Shown one piece after another: positions 47,938-55,525 of a stretch of DNA of 64,000 bases (position 1 is the stretch's first letter; every line of letters begins with the position of its first letter). The notes beneath the pieces are model-generated. The model was not told where the DNA came from. It searched no databases and saw nothing but the letters and a program-made list of their open reading frames with translations. Both the position numbers and the translations under genes were made by a program. The DNA comes from Sipunculus nudus (Eukaryota; Annelida; Sipuncula; Golfingiida; Sipunculidae). The stretch lies in assembly GCA_026874595.1 (NCBI GenBank), contig CM049309.1:6658576-6722575 (forward strand), read 5' to 3'.

Positions 47938-48159
47938 ATAATTATTTCTGAATATACAGGTATCTATTAAATAATTTTCACAAAATATCAAGCCCATCAT
48001 TCACGTGAGCACTAATGGACTATTGAAGCAAGCTCTGGCAGCAAGACATGAAGCCCCCCCCCCCCCCCCCCTCCTCTCAATAAAAACCTCACCTGGTCCA
48101 GCTTTTAATGTAACCATGGCCACGAGGGCGGCCAGCACTAGGTGAAAGGCAACACTCAT
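23173..48159 (-). CDS. Gene A: secreted vWA-(TSP1)x12-vWA protein with lysine-rich tail (17 coding exons, complete)
   Basis: Spliced model of 3381 coding bases, 1126 residues. Order: signal peptide (about 1-21), vWA1 (24-216), twelve TSP1 repeats of 52 residues each (217-840), vWA2 (841-1032), 9-residue microexon (1033-1041), acidic then lysine-rich tail (1042-1126). All 16 introns are phase 1 with GT/AG ends and the frame closes on a TAG. No transmembrane segment is seen after the signal peptide, so the product should be secreted. Known for the families: vWA and TSP1 modules mediate matrix and glycosaminoglycan contacts; TSP1 Trp and Ser/Thr residues are C-mannosylated and O-fucosylated. Inferred role: matrix, mucus, adhesive or shell-associated protein of the coadhesin-like type. 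vWA1 lacks the metal-site motif. Gene B downstream is a shorter paralogue in the same orientation. No AATAAA was found within about 490 bases after the stop. Exact orthology and tissue are unknown. Confidence 0.88.
24268..24294 (-). CDS. Gene A exon 16: 27-nt microexon (linker)
   Basis: It sits between a good acceptor (TTTCAG) and a GTGCGT donor, phase 1 to 1, and encodes CEEGSSKK plus a split codon. It lies in order between vWA2 and the tail exon and keeps the frame. Gene B has no separate microexon; its tail exon starts with a comparable Cys (CKDSDSD). Skipping it would also keep the frame. Confidence 0.6.
24916..25491 (-). CDS. Gene A exon 15: vWA domain 2
   Basis: 576 bases, phase 1 to 1, donor GTCAGT. 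Reads ECRKAVELVFVLDSSASVG, so the DxSxS metal motif is intact; FLITDGMDNS carries the later MIDAS Asp. The middle metal-contact Thr appears replaced by Asn (SGKNNLRDAF). A flanking Cys pair lies in ECRK and RMCDAL. One N-glycosylation sequon (NQT) is near the end. It is closest to vWA2 of gene B. Confidence 0.9.
25792..25863. repeat. (ATT)n(GTT)n microsatellite
   Basis: Two adjoining trinucleotide runs in the intron before vWA2 of gene A. Poly-Asn, poly-Gln, poly-Ile and poly-Leu open frames over it are artefacts. Confidence 0.95.
26085..26136. repeat. (CA)n(TA)n microsatellite
   Basis: CA units passing into TA units, in the intron between exons 14 and 15 of gene A. Confidence 0.95.
26328..26483 (-). 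CDS. Gene A exon 14: TSP1 repeat 12
   Basis: 156 bases, phase 1 to 1, donor GTGAGA. Begins GTWSDWTEWSTCSKTCGSG with three Trp; GSG replaces the usual GGG; ends NNHAC. The middle (YVICQG, then LDF) matches gene B exon 4 (YVCQG, LEF). Confidence 0.87.
26788..26841. repeat. (AT)n microsatellite
   Basis: About 27 uninterrupted AT units, 50 bases past the donor of exon 13. Confidence 0.95.
26892..27047 (-). CDS. Gene A exon 13: TSP1 repeat 11
   Basis: 156 bases, phase 1 to 1, donor GTAAGA. Begins GTYSSWGAWGSCDKTCGGG; six Cys; ends NEGPC. It belongs to neither central class and, with exon 14, pairs with the last two TSP1 repeats of gene B. A long (AT)n run (26788-26841) lies about 50 bases past its donor. 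Confidence 0.87.
27240..27507 (+). repeat. LINE-like 3' tail ending in (AAAT)n
   Basis: The stretch GGACCTTAGTGAATATCAGC, then TTGGCCATCCTGGTCAAA, ending in repeated AAAT, looks like the 3' end of a non-LTR retrotransposon. No reverse transcriptase is attached. In the intron between exons 12 and 13 of gene A. Confidence 0.4.
29306..29461 (-). CDS. Gene A exon 12: TSP1 repeat 10 (class 2)
   Basis: 156 bases, phase 1 to 1, donor GTAAGG. Near-identical to exon 10. The intron sequence just before its acceptor has been amplified into a 35-bp tandem array (29521-29826). Confidence 0.88.
29521..29826. repeat. 35-bp tandem array, about 8-9 units
   Basis: Unit TCAACATTGATAATAATATA followed by CTGTAAAAATTAATG, with small changes between copies. 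The same text appears once more at 29463-29494, directly against the acceptor of gene A exon 12, and in the acceptor flank of exon 10 (31484 on), so the array grew out of intron sequence next to the splice site. Confidence 0.9.
29828..29893. repeat. (TG)n-rich stretch
   Basis: Imperfect TG runs directly following the 35-bp array. Confidence 0.85.
30039..30194 (-). CDS. Gene A exon 11: TSP1 repeat 9 (class 1)
   Basis: 156 bases, phase 1 to 1, donor GTAAGC. Begins GTFAEWGDWSTCDKSCGGG; class 1 core CTPAASNFVCTG; ends NAQAC. Confidence 0.88.
31328..31483 (-). CDS. Gene A exon 10: TSP1 repeat 8 (class 2)
   Basis: 156 bases, phase 1 to 1, donor GTGAGA. Begins GAWSAWDPWSACSKSCGGG with three Trp. 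Across the whole exon it differs from exon 12 by two residues (Pro/Ser and Met/Ile), and the acceptor flank is shared too, so the two are a recent duplicate or gene-converted pair. Confidence 0.88.
31755..31910 (-). CDS. Gene A exon 9: TSP1 repeat 7 (class 1)
   Basis: 156 bases, phase 1 to 1, donor GTAAGG. Begins GTFTEWSDWSICDQSCGGG, core CTPAASNFVCTG, ends NTQAC. Confidence 0.88.
33303..33458 (-). CDS. Gene A exon 8: TSP1 repeat 6 (class 1)
   Basis: 156 bases, phase 1 to 1, donor GTAAGG. Begins GTFTEWGDWSSCDKSCGGG; class 1 core with Val for Phe (SNVVC); ends NTQPC. Confidence 0.88.
33987..34500 (+). repeat. Interspersed repeat family R1 (copy 3)
   Basis: Matches 9349-9953 in order and orientation, with TGACGTCA near 34331, a second GACGTCAT just after it and GTGACGTCAC near 34365. 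In the intron between exons 7 and 8 of gene A. Confidence 0.75.
34735..34900 (+). repeat. Interspersed repeat family R6 (copy 1)
   Basis: Shares AGATCTC, GATTTRCACCTGATATTTAT and CTTGACCTWATT with 57118-57285. Confidence 0.5.
35131..35286 (-). CDS. Gene A exon 7: TSP1 repeat 5 (class 1)
   Basis: 156 bases, phase 1 to 1, donor GTAAGG. Begins GTFTEWSDWSTCDQSCGGG, ends NTQPC. The intron sequence just after its donor (about 35000-35130) closely matches the sequence after exons 8 and 9, so exon and intron were duplicated together. Confidence 0.88.
36740..37625 (-). pseudogene. Non-LTR retrotransposon reverse transcriptase, decayed
   Basis: Minus-strand reading across several frames gives an ordered set of RT landmarks: a KEWSKGI segment, GDQSDC, IEQCQE, YIKFIDFKKTLDSV, and EGLGFPDEF where LDFADD is expected, then HNHLEEKTSGQAALE and WKSKQFSLKSKTRLY. 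Stops and frame changes interrupt it and the FADD catalytic pair is lost, so it is dead. In the intron between exons 6 and 7 of gene A, same strand as the gene. RTE-like or related clade is a guess from the motif order. Confidence 0.75.
37641..37740 (+). repeat. Repeat head with CCGT-rich run
   Basis: GCCCCGCTTGACAAGCGGTG (with a short inverted repeat), a CACCGTGTCAGTCCGTCC-type stretch and CCTTCCGT units, directly abutting the 145-bp array. It looks like the end of a dispersed element that feeds into the satellite. Confidence 0.5.
37743..38555 (+). repeat. 145-bp satellite, about 5.6 units
   Basis: TTTCTTTCGC recurs at about 37746, 37891, 38036, 38179, 38324 and 38468, spaced 143-145 bases. 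Each unit carries ATAACTCAACAACAACATA, GATGATTGGTACCTATAAGG and GGCCGCCACAGCCCAATCGC. In the intron between exons 6 and 7 of gene A. Confidence 0.92.
38841..38996 (-). CDS. Gene A exon 6: TSP1 repeat 4 (class 2)
   Basis: 156 bases, phase 1 to 1, donor GTAAGC. Begins GSWSVWHAWSACTETCGGG with three Trp (3, 6, 9). Class 2 is marked by RHRDCTPETSDHDC and MDTEQC. It is the most diverged of the three class 2 repeats. The intron after it (38840-35287) carries the 145-bp satellite and the reverse-transcriptase fossil. Confidence 0.87.
40060..40245 (+). repeat. Interspersed repeat family R2 (partial copy)
   Basis: Contains TGTTTGCATTCWC, ATTCGGCCTGTACTCCCAGG and CAGGTTCATTCTTGCATGAA-like text as in 54640-54965, but not the distal half. 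Confidence 0.45.
40264..40372. repeat. Poly-C runs
   Basis: Two runs of 12 to 18 C, just past the donor of exon 5. Confidence 0.9.
40476..40631 (-). CDS. Gene A exon 5: TSP1 repeat 3 (class 1)
   Basis: 156 bases, phase 1 to 1, donor GTAAGA. Begins GTFTEWGDWSTCDQSC; class 1 core CTPAASNFVCTG; ends NRQLC. Only about 340 bases separate it from exon 4, the shortest intron between two class 1 repeats. Confidence 0.88.
40975..41130 (-). CDS. Gene A exon 4: TSP1 repeat 2 (class 1)
   Basis: 156 bases, phase 1 to 1, donor GTTAGT. Begins GTFSEWGDWSTCDQSCGGG with Trp 6 and 9 and Cys 12, 16, 27, 36, 46, 51, the complete TSP1 set. Class 1 is marked by CTPAASNFVCTG in the middle and NTQPC at the end. Confidence 0.88.
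41205..41253. repeat. Poly-T / poly-G stretch
   Basis: T run then G-rich run interrupted by T, in the intron between exons 3 and 4 of gene A. Confidence 0.9.
41572..41965 (+). repeat. Long direct repeat R4 (copy 1)
   Basis: Aligns by eye with 43340-43790: GGAAGTCATAAYRCTCAGCC at the start, GGTGCGGGGTTTCC, GGCGGTTGCTGGCTGAAGGC, CAATGTCACAGTTTAAAACT and TTCACAACTTTCTCATGGGC. G+C-rich centre. Lies between exons 3 and 4 of gene A. Confidence 0.85.
42360..42515 (-). CDS. Gene A exon 3: TSP1 repeat 1
   Basis: 156 bases, phase 1 to 1, AG acceptor and GTAGGT donor. TSP1 with three Trp (3, 6, 9), CSVTCGGG, the R-R-R-D-C layer and six Cys. The SVTC Thr fits an O-fucose site. It resembles TSP1 repeat 1 of gene B more than its own neighbours, so it is the ancestral first repeat. 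Copies of one long direct repeat lie on either side of it (41572-41965 and 43340-43790). Confidence 0.88.
43340..43790 (+). repeat. Long direct repeat R4 (copy 2)
   Basis: Second copy, same orientation, on the other side of exon 3. A long poly-G run lies just before it (about 43253-43284). Confidence 0.85.
44475..44515 (-). pseudogene. Possible TSP1 exon remnant
   Basis: Minus strand reads NCDFTACVAPG and then GTGGGT, like the last two Cys and donor of a TSP1 exon in phase 1. An in-frame TAG lies directly before it and no other TSP1 part is visible, so it is at best the end of a lost exon. It may be chance. Confidence 0.25.
45509..45611. repeat. 52-bp tandem duplication
   Basis: TATCACACAAAACGGGTACT and the following 30 bases occur twice in a row, virtually identical. 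Confidence 0.9.
45650..46020 (-). mobile_element. tRNA-derived SINE, family S1
   Basis: Minus strand. A box TAGCCAAGGCG (46006-45996) fits TRGYNNARNNG exactly; B box GTTCGAATCTC (45934-45924) fits the Pol III consensus closely. A long insert between the boxes suggests a Leu/Ser-type tRNA head. A body and tail follow down to 45650. The tail (AACCAGGCCCGG and upstream text on the plus strand) recurs at 54508-54615. In intron 2 of gene A. Confidence 0.65.
46218..46799 (-). CDS. Gene A exon 2: vWA domain 1 with degenerate MIDAS
   Basis: 582 bases, phase 1 to 1, donor GTGAGT. It reads as a whole vWA fold: a cysteine before the first strand (CSGRADIAIVVD), the region around NEGNWAQYKDFIADVARSFD, and a closing cysteine in RQICATVQ. 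The DxSxS metal motif is replaced by DPAVN, and the usual TDG at strand 4 is replaced by LLWFRIRRE, so both key parts of the metal site are gone. The paralogous domain in gene B (8717-9301) is intact. It is still an open, in-frame, properly spliced exon, so the domain is probably made but does not bind metal in the usual way. Confidence 0.85.
46820..47276. repeat. (TTA)n-rich region
   Basis: Long imperfect TTA/ATT tracts with short interruptions in intron 1 of gene A. Poly-Asn and poly-Ile frames over it are artefacts. Confidence 0.95.
47808..47937. repeat. (TTA)n microsatellite
   Basis: Two long ATT runs separated by about 35 AT-rich bases, in intron 1 of gene A. Confidence 0.95.
48055..48071. 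repeat. Poly-C run
   Basis: 17 C on the plus strand, about 20 bases past the donor of gene A exon 1; the transcript would carry poly-G close to the 5' splice site. Confidence 0.95.
48093..48159 (-). CDS. Gene A exon 1: signal peptide
   Basis: Start ATG at 48159. It encodes MSVAFHLVLAALVAMVTLKA and two more residues, a typical signal peptide with an uninterrupted hydrophobic core. The donor GTGAGG follows CCAG, phase 1. It joins the vWA exon at 46799 in frame. A TATA-like stretch (ATAAATA) lies about 150 bases upstream near 48305-48311, too weak to call a promoter. Confidence 0.8.
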
Positions 48160-49974
48160 AGCTCGTCGCTCTGTGTACCGCCTTAACAGATCTAATGTTC
48201 ATCCAATGAAATAGAAATTCCAAATGACACCGTTTGCAGAGGAAAATACAATGTCAATCTTGTTTACCACGTGATCAACTGTGCAACTGCATCATCATAT
48301 GTATATTTATGAGCTGAAAACAAACGATGCTGTCGACGTATATTTTCATATGTTAGAAAAGTTTTTATTTACACTATGGTATAGAATTTCCTAAAATGAA
48401 CGACCTATGAGCGCTTTTGTATTTGCTCAATTAGCCAAGCACTAATCACACACTGAGGTGAAAATGATTCATTTATTACCGTGACGCAGCATCCGAGCAG
48501 AGCTCAAGGCCTTTAAGTCTGTCTCCGTGTGTTAAAAGATTTATAGTAAGTAGGTGCAAAAAAGAAATTCTTTTAAAATAAAATAATACACACAGTTTGA
48601 CCCTAAAACTAATGGGAGACTAAAGGCTTTTGTTTAATACTATCCAAAACAACAATGGTAATTTGCAACCCTCTGGTTTTTCTTAATCTGTTAAGCAATA
48701 AACATTACAACTGTCATGGGTTGGCAACCTCACTTTGGTTCTTTTTTAGAATATATATGAGCTTTTTAGTGTTATTGTATGAGCGTGTGACCAGTGACCT
48801 TGACCTTCAATAATGGGCATGCGATTTTGAAAAAAAAATACATGTTTACTCAGATTTAAATTTGATTGCATTACTTAATTATACTTTGCAAGGCATGGTT
48901 TTAGTTTAATTATAATCACTTAGGCCTATGCCAATTTCTGAATTTCAGCGGAATTAATCTGTCAGATTATGAAAATATTGCCAAATTACAATAAAAATGT
49001 CGGGTTATCTATAAATTACACCGGCATAAAATCCAATGATAAAATCCGAATTATTGGTTCTGAGAGCATCAGTCATGTACAGTTATAGTTACATTTGAGT
49101 AAATTGTGTCAAACCAGCGGTACATCCATAATATTTATATGCAGTCAGTGATATCGGGAAATGGCAGCCCCATTGGCGGTTTGGAGAAACTATTAGAAAT
49201 AAAAATGTGAGAGTTAGATATGGGCGTGTGGATATATAGGACACAAAAGTACTCCAAGAGTCCAGGCAAGAATCTATCTGCGGAGAGAGTTTGGTGGCAA
49301 GGAGCGAGTATCAGCAAAGTTTAGAGAGGAGTAACGCGTTTTATGGACCACGCCCACTCGTTAAATTATAGTAGGATTATATCTGAAACGATGGGTGCAG
49401 TGGGTACATCCAAATATATTAACGATTGCTTATAACGATATGCTATTATATTAACGAAGCATTACAAATGCTTTAGAACAGATTTGCAATTAGCATATTC
49501 TAACAAGTACTTGCAAACATCGAATTAAAGGTCAAGCAAGAACAAGATTTTTAAAACATCAAAGACTGTATGAATGCGTGGATGAAATCACTTCAAAGTA
49601 AATGCAGATACATCTGTATGAATAAAGGTACTCGTGCACCCACTTACGATGGGCCAACGTGTTAAATAGCATGTATATATAGCACCTCTTTTGTTACTAT
49701 AGCACACCTTTCTGCGCTAACTGCAGCTGTGTGTCGAAACACCATTTAAAAATGATTATCACACATAGTAAGTTATTTAAAATGAGCCCAGAGACTTGTT
49801 AATTACATGGGCGCGGGCGTTAGCAAAATAACTTCTTTTAACGACACGTGAGAAAATGCTTGTTATTGACGCCAACGAGTATGTAAAGAGAACGTTACGT
49901 TTCGACCATGCGCCTTGATTCAAGGACATAGAGACATGTCCCCCTCACCTTTTATGATAATTGACTAAGAACCC

Positions 49975-49990
49975 CCCCCCCCCCCCCCCC
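49975..49990. repeat. Poly-C run
   Basis: About 16 C. Confidence 0.9.
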
Positions 49991-50644
49991 ACCCCTACCC
50001 TCCGAAACACACACAGCTTTTTATCGAGTAATAAAACGCATGATTGTTAACATAAATATTTAGAGATAATTTATTTTTAAATTTCTTTCACGTTAACCTC
50101 AGCAATCCGTGAATCATATGCATCTAGCAGGGATACATCACTAATATTTGCCTGTATTATGTTGCTGAATGAACAAATAATATAAAAATTGAGTTTAGTT
50201 TGAGCTGTGATTTCTTGGTTCGTTCAGATTGTTGCAGTCCAGCAGGCTACAATAAGTCCATCATAGTTTATAAATGTATTATGTTAAACCTAATTTCATT
50301 CTGATTGGTTAGGATTATGGCAGATATACCATAAATATGCTAAATAACGACCATCACCCTCAAGGAATCTCATTTATTTATATTAAAATATGAAAGTAAC
50401 AAAACAACCATTAAATGTAAATGAAAGTTGATTTAGATTATAGTAAAAGGACCAGTCAAAACCAGTTTCATTTATACAGGCGTCTACGTATGACATTTGA
50501 ACTATGCAAATTCACAAAAGAATAACATTTTTTAAATTGTCACGGCTGAATATCTTTAAAGGTGTTCCATTTTTTAAAAAAAACTAACGATAAAGTGGAG
50601 TCGGAGCTCGGCCCGATCACGTTGACTCCAACAAATAAGCCAGC

Positions 50645-50666
50645 CCCCCCCCCCCCCCCCCCCCCC
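50645..50666. repeat. Poly-C run
   Basis: About 22 C, the longest in the window. Confidence 0.9.
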
Positions 50667-51951
50667 ACAGACGGATGTACACCAGAAATATCGTACAAAT
50701 TTTGTCGACACAAATAAACTTATACATATTTCTAACGTTGAAATCTTCAGTTGTAATCTACAATTAACAGTCTAATTTGCAAACAGACATTCAGATATCA
50801 CGTGACAATTGACTCTTATTAGCTGCTGCGTTCTGATTCGGATGATGACATTGTGACTTTTGTACAGAATTTCTGTACTTCCAATTACTATTGTCGCGCA
50901 TTTTAGTGATAAATAGCTATTAATTCAAATTCCCGATGAAAGCCTATAGGCTAATGTACTAACGTGACCTGATTATTTTGTAAATGAGTCAGCAAAAAAA
51001 TATAGAAATTTATCACTGTATCAAATAGTAGAATTTATCATTGTATCATTGTATCATTGTTTCAAATAATAAAATATTTGTTTTAAATGTAGTTCTAATT
51101 TTCATATTATTTTTTTCAGATATTTTTCATTTATGAGACATTTGTAAAATATTATGTACGTTTGTCAGTTGTGTCACATATAAACATTTGTTACATGCAA
51201 CTTTCTGTTTTTAAATTAGCAGAACTTTATAAAATGGAATATAACATGGAAATTTGAGCTTCAGTATAGCGAATAATATGTTTAATGGGCCGGATTTAAG
51301 GAAAATGTGGTAGTTGTGTAACATTACAGCCATCTGAAAAATAGACTTATATTAAATATATTGAGAAAATGGGCCGATATGAAAACGTTATTCCATCTGA
51401 CTGACAACAAGAGTTCGAGTTATAATTTATTGGAGCAATTACTTTTTTTGACAGGCAGTAAAACGAATTTCAGCACGTTATTTATGGCTAAATGTCTAGA
51501 TTTCGGACAATTTGTTCCGAAATCTGGTCATAAAACCAAATATCTATGATAATAATACGGCATGTTACAACTGATATATTTCCTGTGCCTTTAAATCATA
51601 CAAATATAGTAAATTATATTTTCTTGAAACTATTATATTTCTTTGAATTAATTATGGCGTTATGACAGTTCTTCTGTTATCTCATATATATAGAGATGAG
51701 TAAACTCTACATCCGTGAAAGTGGCGTTATAAGAATTGTTCTTAACAGGAATCACATAGAGTTTATAAATATGCACGCAATGTAAGCCAAAAATCATATA
51801 AATTTTACTGGAATTATAAGTAAATCGCTGATTATAAAATAAATTAGCCATTAATCAGCTGGATTCTTCCAAGATATGAATTTTTATTTTTTTTATTAGA
51901 CTCTTTGGTTTGATTATTAAAATTATGTTGTTTCTTTCAAAAAGGATTTGC

Positions 51952-51962
51952 ATATATATATT

Positions 51963-52008
<46 letters not shown>
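51952..52008. repeat. (AT)n microsatellite
   Basis: AT run with one short interruption. Confidence 0.95.
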
Positions 52009-52010
<2 letters not shown>

Positions 52011-53674
52011 TGTCGTGTATGTGAGCAGAATACTCACGAACATGATATCTATTCATGCATGACGCATTTGATATTCAAGTGTCGCCGATAGAAGCCATGC
52101 ACAGGTGATATTTTATTACGCTGTTCATAAGCAGTAAATTAGCCACAGACGGCCGTGCGTGGGAAAATTCTGTAGCTGTGAAACAACAAAATGTCTTTAC
52201 ATAATGGATTCAATACTTATTTGTGAAATGGTATTATGTGTTTTTACTAATTTATCGCATTTCACTCCCCGACTGGGATGTATATGACATTCAGAAATAT
52301 GTCTTTTTATACACTAGCGGTAGTGGTGGGCCAATCATCGAGTTTTATCGAAAGTCAGTCGGTTTGCTGCCACTTTCAAGCGCTCATTTACCAAAGGCAA
52401 CTATCGATTACATCGTTATAATGATTGTTTTCTTTCCTGAATGCCTTAATGTTATAGGCAAAAATTATTCTTCCTTTTTTATTTACCACATTCCGCGCTT
52501 CATATTATGAGTCTGTGTTCCCAAATAACTTCAGTATGTAACTGAATATGACACGGTAGATGCGGGAACGGAGGACTTATTAAACTAATTATCTCTTAAC
52601 TCTGAGGGAGCTGCAAAATTAGCGGAGAGTTTTCTAACGAGATGTACATTGCAAACTATGGGCGGGATGGCGTTAAAATACTCCATAAACTCTCCAGGTC
52701 TATGCAAATTTTGCGAGATTCTCTTGAAAATAATCTATTCAACCGAAACCAGGTGCCGCTATTTAGGCCGTTCTTAAAATATTCTTTGTTGGGACTAACC
52801 CGGCCGGTCGAGTATTTGGATTTCGGACTTTTTTTGGACTAGTCTGCAATTTTGTTTGGGTACGATCAGCCTCAAGCGCACCTGGTTCCGTAAAATCTGC
52901 CTTCATGTGCTAGAAAAACAGCCCCTCTATAGGCCTAACATTCTTAGATGCTCTTAATTACCATTGTTAAAGATATTACCCGACGTTGCCAATCGTTTAA
53001 TTTGATCCTTAAAATTAGTCTGATTGTGTCTTTATACGTGGAAGGATCGTTACACTCGTGCGCTAGAGGAGAATACCTGACGGGGAAACGCAGGTACAGT
53101 TTCACAGATAATTGCATATTTCTTTAATAATTGCATATATTTGTCTGAACGGATTAATAATCGATCATCAATCAGTTTGCTCAAACCTAAGATCGATTAT
53201 GAAAAAGAAACCGACTCCAACCACTAACTAGCTATATACTTATAATATCGACATGTGACCTGTGACATCCGGGTTTTATTGTGTAAGCAAAATGGCAGCC
53301 CCTAAGAGCTGTTTTGAGAAACTGATATATAATCGAGGCGAGATCCGCGTACAATTTCAATTACATTATCCTTGGCTTCTACTTCACTCTTTTGATTCAT
53401 TTAGAACTTTTGAAGATTACTTTGTGTTCAAACAATGATGTCAAAACAGGAGCAAATGCTGACAGGGACGCATAACCGAAGGGGTGATTCACGCAGTCAT
53501 TTATGGACCCGTAGGATTTTATAGAATAATATACACTGATTATACACTGAGAATAAAAATATAGAATAATATACACAAATAATATACACTGAGTTAAAGG
53601 AAGGACAAACAACGGTCATGGCAGAAAGTCCAGTTAAATGTAAATCATATGTTTCACGAAACACAGTGCACTCG

Positions 53675-53745
53675 AGGCAATGAAAAAAAAAATCAGCCCA
53701 CTTTAAACACAAGCAGAGAAAGGATTCCTCCCAGCTATGTACGAT

Positions 53746-53798
<53 letters not shown>

Positions 53799-53892
53799 GC
53801 AATGAAAAAAAAATGTAGATGGCCGGGGGGCAAAATCAGCCCACTTAAACACAAGCAGAGAAAGGATTCCTCCCAGCTATGTACGATTGATA
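53675..53892 (+). repeat. Direct duplication flanking an (AT)n run
   Basis: A segment of about 60 bases (AATCAGCCCACTT through GCTATGTACGATTGAT) occurs before and after the AT run 53749-53795. The second copy carries a short insertion near GGCCGGGGGG. Confidence 0.85.
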
Positions 53893-53895
53893 AAC

Positions 53896-54330
53896 TGTGG
53901 TTGGCTTCATATTCGCGAGGCTGAAATTTCGCGATTTTTCCATTTTTAATGTTTTGCGAGGGTTTCATTTTCGCGATCTCACAAGAACCTACTAGTATAT
54001 CAAATCTTTGGCAAAACCATATACCTTTGTGTTTTATAAAATGAGAATAGGTCATGAGTTTGTGACATTTTCTTATATAATGATGGGCCAGTACACACAG
54101 CATAGGTAGTTTAGTTCAAATTTAAGGTTTAAATTTCCCTATACCTGCAAGGATGTAATTTATTAAAAAATTCTCTCTGTTCTAACCTATTACATTACAA
54201 GTATTGATTACACTAAATAAGAAGAACATTCTCAATTGGCCGATTATTCCCGAGGGTTTCATTTTCGCGATTATTTCCCATTCGCGAATATCGCGAAATT
54301 AAAACCGTCACGAACAAAAAGGCAACCACA

Positions 54331-54331
<1 letters not shown>
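53896..54331. mobile_element. MITE with CGCGAA-rich interior, family M2
   Basis: Terminal inverted repeats CTGTGGTTGGC and GGCAACCACAG (one mismatch), TA-rich target on the right, and a second pair of inverted motifs inside (ATTTCGCGA at the left, TCGCGAAAT at the right). 436 bases with no transposase, so it is non-autonomous. Confidence 0.75.

Positions 54332-54369
<38 letters not shown>
54332..54369. repeat. (AT)n microsatellite
   Basis: Directly abuts the right end of the MITE. Confidence 0.95.
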
Positions 54370-54370
<1 letters not shown>

Positions 54371-54507
54371 CCGGCTTACCCATGATCTATTTCGATATGC
54401 GACACTTGGCGTGCGCAAGAGTACGTTTAGTGTGTACTCGAGATTAAGTGTGTAACCGCCTCCATCTTTTATGTTTTCTAATTCTTAATCTAAGTATGTC
54501 GTTTTGC

Positions 54508-54615
54508 AGAGTTCCATTTCGGAATGGTACTACAACATGACAGGGCGGTAGCCCTCGCTTCCTATCATATTATTTTTGTATATCCTATCCTGGTGTCACC
54601 CAGGCCCGGCGTCTA
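54508..54615 (+). repeat. Fragment related to the SINE S1 tail
   Basis: Shares the order GCAGARTTC, ACATGACRGGGC, CGCTTCCT and CCAGGCCCGG with 45650-45745. Confidence 0.5.
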
Positions 54616-54639
54616 TAGATGAATCTTAATGTATACAAA

Positions 54640-54965
54640 ACATTATTTGCCCATATTCCCAGGTTCATCGGTGCATAATCATGTTCCTCATCAGTGTTTG
54701 CATTCACGTATTCGTTCAATATTCCAATGTTGAATCGGGCATATTTGGCTGCACATTTGTGAATATTTCTTGAACCTTGAACCTTCTTCCTGGAACCGGT
54801 AATGTACCGGACCCAAACCAATATCTAATCGTTTCTTCATTGGCCCATTCCCGAGGTGCCCTGAAAATTTCATGAGATTCAGATCAAGAGTTATGTTGTG
54901 AACAAACACACACACAAACACACACACGCGAAATTGAATGAACACGTACTCTCCTGGCGGAGGCA
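54640..54965 (+). repeat. Interspersed repeat family R2 (copy 3)
   Basis: Contains TGTTTGCATTCACGTATTCG, TGTGAATATTTCTTGAACC, GGTAATGTACCGGACC, TTTCATGAGATTCAGAT and an AC run. It forms an inverted pair with 55240-55525. Confidence 0.65.
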
Positions 54966-55239
54966 ATGAAGTTCACTAAAACTGCCTCATTTTATTTTTA
55001 ATATTTGTAGTTAAAATTATACCGATGACTAGAGAGAAGCAGGCATTTACAGGAACAGACCATTTTCCACCACACTAGCGATATCTGTCAGCGACGATTG
55101 TCATTAAGACTGTACGTGTGTGTATTCGAAAATCTTTGTGCGTGTACGCACGCCCCGTAGTATACATAATGTAAAATCTGTATCAATAAGTAAGTAAGAT
55201 TTTCTTTTTTTTCTGAGGTATTTTATTATTCCGCGAGAA

Positions 55240-55525
55240 GGGTATACATGCGTTTGTGTGTGTCTGTGAGTGTGTTGGTGTGTTGTTCACAAAATATTTC
55301 ACGCAATAATGAACGGAATCTCAGGAAATATTAAGGGCTTTCGGGAATGGACCAGTGAAGAATCGATAAGATGTTTGAATGTATCTGGCACCTGATCCTG
55401 ATTCAGAAACGTCCTCAAGGAATATTCACAAATGTAGAGTCACTTATGCATAAATGAACCTGGGAATATGGACAGAATAGGCTTAATGAATACAAATACA
55501 TGGCGGAGTCTTGCATTCCTTAGAA
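55240..55525 (-). repeat. Interspersed repeat family R2 (copy 4)
   Basis: Reverse orientation: GT run, AACGGAATCTCAGGAAATAT, GGGAATGGACCAGTGAAGAA, AAGGAATATTCACAAATG. Confidence 0.65.
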
